Source: Salvator merianae (taxonomy: Eukaryota; Chordata; Lepidosauria; Squamata; Teiidae). Taken from it: a DNA stretch of 64,000 nt. The position numbers and the translations under genes were made by a program. The notes under the pieces are model-generated. The model saw only the letters and a list, made by a program, of their open reading frames with translations, ran no database searches and was not told where the DNA came from. Shown here piece after piece: positions 55,621-64,000 of the stretch. The stretch spans positions 1,471,658-1,535,657 of the forward strand of contig QVOM02000053.1 of assembly GCA_003586115.2 (NCBI GenBank), in the 5' to 3' direction. Positions within the stretch are counted from its first letter, which is position 1, and the number at the start of each line of letters is the position of its first letter.

Positions 55621-58600
55621 AAATTCTCCCATTTCATCTGTACAGAAAAAAATGCACATTATGTTCAGAATCTCAGTTAACAATCAAAATTACACAGCAT
55701 GAACATGTAAAAACAAAAAAACAGCAAAGATTTTGTACATAGAAAGGAAAAAAAATTTACAAAAAAAATTTACTTTGTTAATGTTACAGTTTTAGAAGGG
55801 CTAAGGTCCGCCAACATCGCTTGTACAATCTACTACATACTGTCTCTCCAATGGGCTGGTTTTCCAAGCTGCAAGAGGGGCATGGAACGTAACTCCTAAC
55901 GTGCCAATCCTGAGTGAACGCTGCGTGTGTGCACGGTGCTTATCTCGGAATCAAGGATCTTCAGTCTGCAATCACAAATCACATTCATGAAGTTCAACGC
56001 ATGCCTGAAGAGGGAACCCGGAGCTGCTCTATTTCTGGAGCGTGCAGGGAAGCAAAATTCCATTTTTCCCTGCGCTAGTTAGAAGCATCTAGGTGTGGGA
56101 ATCCAGAAGCATCAGCGGACGAGCGGCGCACGTGCCAGTGCTTATGCTGGGTGACCGCAGGTGGGTTGGTGCCACCACCCGCCGTGCTAAGGTAGTGCCT
56201 CTCGCTAAATCAGCTCCCTCTTCCTCCCTCCCTTCCAAGCAGGTCAGTACAAAAGCTCTGGCCGTTCTCAGAGTCCACACCGGCATCAGGGCCTCCGCCA
56301 GCCTGACAACGGGGCAGCCCTGTGATCGCCCACAGGCAGCTTGGGCACGCGCCCCGCCCAGATGGCCAGACACGTGGCCGACAGAAAGCATCAGGGGGAC
56401 TGCGGGGGCCCTGGCTGTCTGAAGGAGCACTTGGGGTTGGCAGCAGGGGCACGTGGACACTGCTGCCCAAGGGGCTGCAGTAGGGCTCACATCATGCCAA
56501 GGACTGGGGCACAGAGGCGAGTGCGGGTCAGCCTGCTTGCTATTCCACGGGGGGCAGCGTCACCCCCTTCCCTTGGGCAGGCGTGCGGCCTTAGCATCCA
56601 TGCAAGAAAAATTACGCAACCTGTTAGCGCAGCCAGGCACTCGGAGAAGCAAGCAAGTTTGCCCCTTCTGCTTCCCACCTTGTGACACCACGGGGTTCTT
56701 CTGAGATAAAAGGCGAACAGGTGAGGCTGCATCTCAGCCACTGCCAACGGAATTAAAGCAAGACAGTAAAGGCCAAAGCGTAGCAGATTCAAGCAGGGTG
56801 AAGCAGGTGTGCATCGCCTTCGCCCGCTCTACCAGTCCTTCTAGAACGTTGGACTGCAGCCCCTTCCTAGACAACGCGTCACTAGGGCAGAAGCTCACAC
56901 CACCTCTTTTTTTGGGGGGGGGGGAGCGGAGTCCCTGCAGAGGAAACAAAATCTCTGCAGCCCAAAGGTCCCTGCTGCTGCTATTAACTGGCAGGTGCTT
57001 GGTCAGGCTTTAAAAAGGGGAAGGGGGAGCTTCCTCCGCCCCCAAGCAGCCTCCACTGCAAGGCCTCCAAGCTCAAGAACCAGTTCAAGGACCGTTTTTA
57101 TCCTTCAAAAGCTTGAGCAAAACAAGCCTTTTATTCATCGCTTATCCTGCCGAACACTCTGCACTGAGGCCTCCCCACGCAACCCTGGGCTACAGCAGAT
57201 AGCCACTTTGGGGGGGGGGGGGTAAAAGTCAGGCTGTTACTTTGAGACCCATCCGCCCGGGCCCGGTGGTCTTTGCTCCAGGGAGGGCAGAAGAAAGCTC
57301 ATAGGCTCTTTGCCAGCTGAAGAATCAGGGCACGATTCCCCCCACACACGCCCATCAGTCCGCAGGCCAGCAGGATGGGAAGGGCACGGTGAACATTTTA
57401 CCCCCAAAAGGGCTTTCGCTGCCCCAAGGGGCCTTCAGGACAAGCCAGCCAAGTGCGTGTCCACTGAATCTGCCTCCCAAGGGCTTCTCTGACCCCGGTG
57501 GCCTGGAGGAGTCTTACGAATCAGGCACAGAACCAGTCGTTCCGCTATTCCCTCTGCAGCCTAAGACGCCCCACCCTGTAGCCACGCTTTAAAAGCAGCA
57601 GCAAATATTCACAGTTCCGGTATGCACGGCAGTTTGTCCGTAGTATTGTTAGGCCAGCGTGTCCCTTTGCAGAAAGAGCCGCCATTGTTGCCATGCCCGA
57701 GCAGAACACTAAAAGGTTGGCACCTGCACAACAGTTGCTGCAAAAGCAGAACAGGAAGGAAGGCAAACCGGAGACACGGCGCTCAGGCCTGGCGTTACGC
57801 CGACTGTGCAGGTACGTCAGTGGAGCCGCTCGGCACACGGACAAAAAACCCAAGTCAGCCTGTTTAATGGACGCGGCACTGGACGTCCCGGGACCCTTCT
57901 GCAGCTGCTGCCCTGCTGCCTCTCTCCATTCCTCCTGAGCTCCCACACAGCAAACCAGCAGTGGCACGCGGACTCGCAGCAAGAGACTGGCAGAAACATG
58001 GCTTCTGCGAAGGCGCTCCTGCTTCACTCCAACTTTCACAGAAACTTTCACAGCCCATCCATTTTCTTGTGAGCTCTCTTCTTCCGTCCCAGGTTAGTGC
58101 CGAAACCCTGCCTGCCTTGTTTCCCAAGAGCCTGGTGACGTTTTGAGCAGGGAATTCTAACGCCAGCAGACCAGGGAGCAAGTTTAGCTAGCTTATAAAT
58201 ATCCGTGCAGGGACGCCAACTGTTCCCAGCTGAGCCTTCGTCCTTGGAGTGTCTCAATGGTTTAGCTTCCCCCACCCCCAAAAGGATTCCAACGTGCCGC
58301 TCAATACTGTCCCTCCACCACCTACTTGGCTCCCCTGGGGTGCAATATGGCTTTACAAGGGGCACCTGTAAGAACACTGTAGTTGGTTTATTCTTGTCAA
58401 AATCTGGTTAATCCCCAAAACGGGGGAGATGTGAAAGGCATTGCCCATTGGCAAAACAAAAACAGGAATAAATCATTAAAAAAAAAAAAGTAACAAAACA
58501 CAGTAACAAAAGCACAAGATCAGTAGAGATGATGAACTTCTGGAGGCAACGTATGCTGACTGATTATGTGCCAGAGATATCTGTTTGAGGGTGTGACCCC

Positions 58601-58995
58601 AAGTCCAAAGCAAGGCCAGCGTGGGGGGGGCGTCGGGCCCATCAGTCCTCCTGCCCAGACACAGAGCGCCAAGCTTCCCCACCAAGCCCCACTGCCCAAC
58701 ACTGCGCCTCGAGCGGATGTTTAAAAAGGTGACGTTAAAAACCTCTTGAGCTGCAGGTTGTCGCTCTGCCTGGAGAGGGGAGGCAGTTCGAACGATACGG
58801 AGAGAAAGAGAAAGAGAAACTTGTCTACAGGCAGGCAAACAACAGTCGCTAACGATGGGGTACCGAAGCTGCTGGCCAGGCTGCCGCGGCTGCACGTATC
58901 GACGGGTTCCGACGGTGGAGACGGCACGGACGAGACGGGAAACTCAGCCGACATGTGCTGCTGTTCTAATCTGCTGGTCCTCTCCGGAGAGGAGC

Positions 58996-59030
58996 CGGGC
59001 GGGGCGGGGCGGGGCAGGGCGGGGCGGGCG
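58996..59030. repeat. (GGGGC)n-like run, potential G-quadruplex
   Basis: Seven closely spaced runs of three or four G occur on the plus strand (gggcggggcggggcggggca, then gggcggggcggg). The GLG1 mRNA would carry the C-rich complement about 75-110 bases after its stop codon. Confidence 0.8.
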
Positions 59031-59104
59031 ACTATACAAAGGAGGGCTGTACAAAGTGGGTGAGAGGCAGGTCTTCTTCCTTCCCTTCGGCGGCCAAGCA
59101 AGCT

Positions 59105-62100
59105 CTACCTGTCCTTCAGCTCCCGTGTCACCCGCTTGGTAATGCGCCCACACATCAGGCCCACGAGGAACAGGACGCAGATGCCCACGCTGATCACGGA
59201 CAGGATGTAGTTCTTGGAGGGCGAGGTCAGCACTTGCATGGCGAGGTCCGAGAAGCCTTCGGCTGGGGCCACCTGGCAACACGGAAGGAGGCGAGAAGGC
59301 CACTCACAAACCGACCCAACAAAATTGTCCAAGTCGAAATGGACAATCGCGCCCGGACCACGTGACTCCTTCAGTATCAGGGGAATTCTGTTCTATTTCC
59401 CTCAAGAAAACAGAACTGAACTACCACGTTCAGTTCTCAGCAAAATTCGTATCACAGCACTCACAATGCTGCTTTTTTAAATATAGATTTCGCACTAGAT
59501 ACATCGCATGGCCCTTCCCAATGTCAAGATTTAATGGTATTTCTCACACATAAAGGATGCATTTTATAATAACCATACTTACTCAAAACATTATATTTCA
59601 ACTTGTCTCAGTGGTTAACCATTATATTTTTTTAAATCTAACTGTAAAAAAACCCAACATTTGTAAAACAGCCATAAACCACCAACCCAGAAATGACCAC
59701 AGACAATTTAAGCACTGCAAAAACAGTTTAACAGAAGGAACAAACTTTATAAGGTTCAAAAAAATTCTAAAGATGGGGTATCTAATCACCCCACATAAGA
59801 GCATTTGGGAAAAGCCAGCCAGAGAAGCTTTAGCTATTGGAAACCTTTATAAATGCAACCAATACACACGGCAGATGCGTTTAATACACACGTCTGTCCT
59901 AATACGGGCAGGACACTGAGAAGATCTCGCTATCTATCAAGGCCTGGTGGTCGTGCCCCATATGCTCCTCCCTGTTGCCTCCGTGCCCGCCCTTCCGGAC
60001 AGCCTACGTGCATCCAAAAGGGCCTTCGCCGAGACCCAAGGGGCAGTTCTCACCTTGGCAGCGTAACTCCACATTTCAATACGGTCGTTAAGGCGCTTTT
60101 TACATTCAGGCTGCAGCCGGACGCGTTTGTCCTCCAGAGCCTCCATCAGACAGGACATCTCTGCAGAATGCGGGAGACGAGACCTCAGCGAAGACCGCCT
60201 TTCCTCAAGGTCCCACCAAAAAGGGCCCCTTCGCAATCTCTTTCAGCTTTTACTCCCCTGAACAATTTAGTGTCATCAGCAAACCCGGCTTTCCCACTGC
60301 CTCCTCCTCCTCCTGGATCGTTTATGAATAAATTAAAAAGCACATGTCCCAATACTAAACCGGGGGGAGGGGGGGATCCCACTTTTTAGTTCCCTCCGTT
60401 TTGAGAATTGCCCATTTATTCCTACTCTCTGTTTCCTGTCCTTTGTCAGTCACCAGTCCGGGACAGGACCACTCCTCCTCTTCCACAGCTGGTGAGTCTA
60501 TTCAGGAGCCCTGTGTTCTGCCAACTGCTGTGCCTCCCTGCCACCACCGCCCTTCCTTCTCCTTCTGGTACTTCCTGGCTTCCGGCCTTCACCTCACTTA
60601 GGGCACCAAGCGAACAAGTGAGCCTGAGGGCCCGGTTACATGGCCAGCAAAGAGAATGGGCAGGTCGTGGCCGAGTCGACCGCAGAACCTCCCGCGCTAT
60701 CATCGAGGCAGCTGGTCTACGCAACACACACCCAACGGCGGGAGCCCTCCTCACTACAAGGGGACCAAGCGGCAGGCCCTGATCAGCCGACAGAGCGCCA
60801 CCGACGCCACAGGCGACCTTAGGCTTCAGAGCTGTTCTTAAAACTTACGTCGCCCCCGTCCGGGCAGGATGGCAGCACAGTGGTGCTTGATATCCAGGGC
60901 GCAGGCCGTGTGAAGCACCGGATCTACAAAGATGTCCGCTTTACTCTCCTTCAGCATGTTCAGCACTTCCTAGGTGGACACCAAAGCACAGCGCGCTCTG
61001 AGTATTTCAGAATAGCTCGCGACATGCCACGGGCTCCCAGGGTAACGCCATGATCTCTTCATAAACTTGGTTTATCCATCAGCCACATACAACGAACCAG
61101 ACTAAAACTGCCAGCTCAGAACCGAGTAAAACAAAATGCTATAGCTGGGTGTCGATAGAGATGCGCTATCAAATGGCAACACAGAAATCCAGCTGTTGAA
61201 GCACGACACCGTCTACTCGCCGAATCCCAATTATTATTACTGATTTCAGTGTACTCGTTCCACATTCTGCTGTTATTGCTCTAACCCGCCCTGGGACCTT
61301 CAAGAATAGGGCAGAATATAAATGCAAACGAATAAATGATTAGACCAAAGAGCATCCCTGCCACTGAAATTCCTGGAAGGCCCAATCTGGAGCAGGGAGT
61401 ACCAAACAGGGCCAATGCCCAGCAACCGCACGGTACCTGAAGATGCCCAAACCCCAGCCAGCGTGCCATAAGCCCCAGGCCTTTGTTACCTTCTTGCACA
61501 TGTCCGTTTTAATTTTCAGCAGATTCACTTTCAGACACTCCTCCACCTGCCCTGTCTGCTCTTGGGCTGCCGCTTCCTCTGCACACAAGCTAGAAATCTT
61601 TCAAAGCAAAGAATAGTAAAATGTGTGTCTTTACGCAACAGCACAGAAGAGCAAATCCACACACCCCCCGCCATTTCATGAAAGAATATAAGATGCCTCA
61701 TACATATGCGAAAAAAGATCCCAAAAGAAACTACAAAGCAAGGGGGCAAAAGCTATTTTATACACTTTGTAATTTTCTTTCTGTATTGCTACCACTTTTG
61801 ATTTCTGCTTTTACTTCTGTGCATCACCTGGGTTTGCTTTTTAAGGAGGTCAATTAGTGAATCATATAAACATTAATATTATCTGCCTTCCAAGGTAAAT
61901 GGTGTCAAGACTTCATATGTTTTAGACTTGAACTTTTGAGCAAAGCTTAAGATCCCACCAACACAGGGCCAAAAACATTACTGAAAGGGCCTCTGCTGTG
62001 CTGTCTGGGGCCAAAGCTGAAAGCCGGTCAGCTAAGGAATCATAAATGGGTGCAGATCTCTCCAGAGAATTCATGCAGAACATCTGGGCTGAAGCAGGAG

Positions 62101-63859
62101 ATTCGTCTGCAGTCCTGGACCACTTTGTTAAAAATGTTTGGTTCAAATATTTCCTCTACTATCTTGGCACCAATTTCCAGCTGACTAAAGTATCTCCGGA
62201 AAGGAACAGAGGCAGCATGACTGTTAATCCACAACCACCAGTCCACCAGAGCAAGTTTCCTTGATGGCTATAGCATATGCTCAGCAATAAAATGCTATTT
62301 AGGGCCAACCAGTCCTGCTTTAAAATTGCCTGTTTCTTTTCAAAAGCATCAGAAGCTCTTGTTTATAAAGATATAGGGAGCCTGCAACAGTCTGTTCTCC
62401 AATGCAGAAAAGAGCAAGATGTCAGATGATTATTGTATAAGGCGCTAAGGTGGACCTTCACAGTGTTTTGCTCTGTTCAGAAAACAACGCCCTTATAGCA
62501 AAACTATCTTCCACAGAAAGACAGTAATGGAAACAAACACTGCCAGCAGAGGACTCAGCTTAAGAATACCACCATCCAATTAGTCCTACTAAGATCTTAC
62601 AAGAACTTGCCAACATGAATAGGTGAAGCAGGATTAAATTTGCAAGGTCCCACCTCTTCTGAGCAGTGCATCTGCAACTGAGGATCTAACCGATAATCGA
62701 GGGCAGATTCCTCAATAATCACTCGAATCTGATCTTCACAGTCCGGAGAAAGACGCTGTTAGGGGATTTAAGAAGAACAAGAAGAGTTATGTCAGGTTTG
62801 TGCTCTGGAAAAGAGGCAACGTTCACTTAATCCTCACAGCCTTGCTTGATGTCCCTGAACTGACGCCCTTGCGTATAGATGCCCCATCTTGCCCTGCCCT
62901 CACCCAACCTCTGAACATGGTGATGTGCCCAGAAAACAAGCACAGCAACACAGAACATAAGAACCCAAGAGGAGCTCTGCTGAGTCAGGCCGCGGCCCAT
63001 CTAGTCCAGCATCCCGTCTCCCACCAACTGCTTCTGGGCATCCCAAGCAGAAGACAAAGGCAAAACCTTCACCTGCTCTTGACTCCCTGCAAATGGCCTT
63101 TAGAAGCATCCTGCACACATAGGGTGTAATCCCAAACCTCCCCACCTCAATATCAGGAGCTTTAAGAGAAACGAACTCCATGCTAAAATCTAGTGTGAAG
63201 TTTCACACTCTTGTTTGGCCCAACAATCCTTGTTCAGTTTGAATCTAACCAGCTCCTTTCAAACCAGCTGGTTTCATTCAAATCAAACTGGTTCAAACCG
63301 GTTTGATTAAAATAATTTGAATCTGAACTGAATTTGCACATCTCTAGTAAAGGGTTTCTAATACATGGGCAACTTTGCAAAGGAGTTCAGTAGCCAGAGT
63401 AGCCCTTATACCCTATTCAAAATCTACCCAGGCCAAAGAAAGGAACTGGCATAACTGAAGAACCTGTACCAGGCAAAATGTGAGCAGAGCGATTTTGAAG
63501 AGATTTTCCTACCACTCTTTTCCTAGCCTGAAAGATGTTTGGATAGTTGGTACACACATTTCATGTAAGTGCTCCCTTCCCTTGCTGCCAAGTTTAATAT
63601 TGCCCTCTTTTCGATCAGTCTGGCAAGGCAGCAAAAGCACATTCCAAAGAGGAGCAAGAGGCCCCTTGGAAACCATTCTCCTCCAGTTTCAGCTTCTATT
63701 GGTAGCCCTGAGTCACCTGGTCCGCATATTTCAGCTTTAAGCAGGATATGACCTGCCCTTCGAGCTCCGAGTCGTCCTTGGCCTTGCTCAAGATGCTCTG
63801 ACAAAATTTGGGAATGTCCGCTTTGCAGGCCTTTCTCAGCACGGGATTCAGGCGATAAT
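59105..63859 (-). CDS. GLG1: Golgi glycoprotein 1, C-terminal part (last six coding exons, 5' part outside window)
   Basis: Exons in transcript order are 63859-63717, 62755-62654, 61597-61490, 60969-60849, 60160-60054 and 59272-59105. Phases match and the stop is TAG. They encode about 249 residues: tandem cysteine-rich repeats ('DYRLNPVLRKACKADIPKFC', 'RLSPDCEDQIR', 'SSLCAEEAAAQEQTGQVEEC'), one membrane helix (NYILSVISVGICVLFLVGL) and a short basic tail ending KDR. GLG1 (MG-160, ESL-1, CFR-1) is a type I membrane sialoglycoprotein of the medial Golgi. It binds FGFs and TGF-beta precursors and is an E-selectin ligand. Human GLG1 is about 1,180 residues, so roughly four-fifths lies beyond the right edge. 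Similarity to the human C-terminus is very high. Confidence 0.97.
60237..60480 (-). mobile_element. CR1-type LINE reverse-transcriptase fragment in a GLG1 intron
   Basis: The minus strand reads 'LVLGHVLFNLFINDP', then 'GFADDTKLFRGVK', the conserved region around the FADD catalytic motif of CR1 reverse transcriptase ('GSVLGPVLFNIFINDL', 'KFADDTKL'). Upstream words include 'NKWAILKTEGT'. It is truncated at both ends and lies only about 75 bases from a GLG1 exon. Confidence 0.75.
61257..61342 (+). mobile_element. Retroposon tail fragment in a GLG1 intron
   Basis: 'aacccgccctgggaccttca', 'agaatagggcagaatataaa' and 'aatgcaaacgaataaatga' match the tail at 41985-42050. Confidence 0.5.
61600..62650. 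other. GLG1 intron, nothing recognised
   Basis: No exon, RNA gene or identifiable repeat was found in this intronic stretch. Confidence 0.4.
62952..63122 (+). mobile_element. Dispersed squamate-type repeat, copy 8, GLG1 intron
   Basis: This copy runs from 'aacataagaacccaagagga' to 'ggcctttagaagcatcctgc', oriented opposite to GLG1. It lacks the 'cacagtggccca' block. Confidence 0.75.
63212..63347. mobile_element. hAT-like MITE fragment, GLG1 intron
   Basis: The right end 'gaatttgcacatctctag' is the inverse of the 'ctagagatgtgcaaattc' terminus type seen at 6895. The interior has 'ttcaaaccagctggtttcat' and 'ggttcaaaccggtttgat' palindromes. The left end is unclear. Confidence 0.5.
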
Positions 63860-64000
63860 CTATCGGAGGGAAGAAGAGCAACGTCAATACTATGCGTCCC
63901 GTTTGAAACTGCAGCAATCCCTCGTTATCTGGTAGGGTGAGATTCCTAGATAACCTCATGAAATTCAAACGCACAAATATGAAAACATTGTGTCTCGGGG

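Larger units (their letters stand above)
55600..59104 (-). other. GLG1: Probable GLG1 3' UTR
   Basis: This is about 3.5 kb between the GLG1 stop and a minus-strand AATAAA at 55620-55615. It has no recognisable exon. Its distal end is AU-rich, with 'gtaaattttttttg' and 'tgtacagatgaaatgggag' just before the signal, the usual look of a vertebrate 3' UTR end. A long 3' UTR fits GLG1. An alternative signal (tttatt on plus) lies at 58388-58393. Confidence 0.6.

Overview
This is vertebrate nuclear DNA, most likely from a squamate reptile (lizard or gecko grade). The reasons are spliced genes with GT-AG introns, CpG-island promoters, many microsatellites, CR1- and L1-type LINE remnants, hAT-like and hairpin MITEs, and a dispersed repeat of the 'ccctgctggatcaggcc' type that I know from squamate genomes. 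No prokaryotic features, rRNA, tRNA or CRISPR arrays were seen.

Layout. Positions 1 to about 28.2 kb hold no gene I can recognise. This stretch is a repeat-rich desert with fold-back elements, MITEs, LINE fragments and simple repeats. A CpG-rich block at about 28.25-29.15 kb precedes a complete eight-exon plus-strand gene with coding ends at 30054 and 36422. It encodes a fibulin-7-type secreted matrix protein of 426 aa: signal peptide, helical segment, sushi domain, EGF modules and C-terminal fibulin module. Convergent to it lies a complete minus-strand PDPR gene, with 17 coding exons between 53025 and 40867. The exons join in frame to 879 codons plus stop. PDPR is the regulatory subunit of pyruvate dehydrogenase phosphatase, and its CpG-island promoter lies at about 53.75-54.9 kb. 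Upstream of PDPR on the same strand are the last six coding exons of GLG1 (Golgi glycoprotein 1, ESL-1/CFR-1), with a stop at 59105 and a 3' UTR that probably ends near 55.6 kb. GLG1 continues beyond the right edge.

The three genes do not form a pathway. One is extracellular matrix, one mitochondrial metabolism and one Golgi/secretory. Their proximity matters for synteny: the fibulin-7-type gene sits beside PDPR and GLG1, not beside the neighbours I associate with human FBLN7. It is also rather divergent, so a paralogue is possible. The other main observation is a decayed DIRS-like tyrosine-recombinase fragment in a PDPR intron. There are also several families of hairpin-forming non-autonomous elements, one with another repeat nested inside it. 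Exon limits were read by eye from splice sites, reading phase and similarity to remembered family sequences. Repeat family names are tentative.
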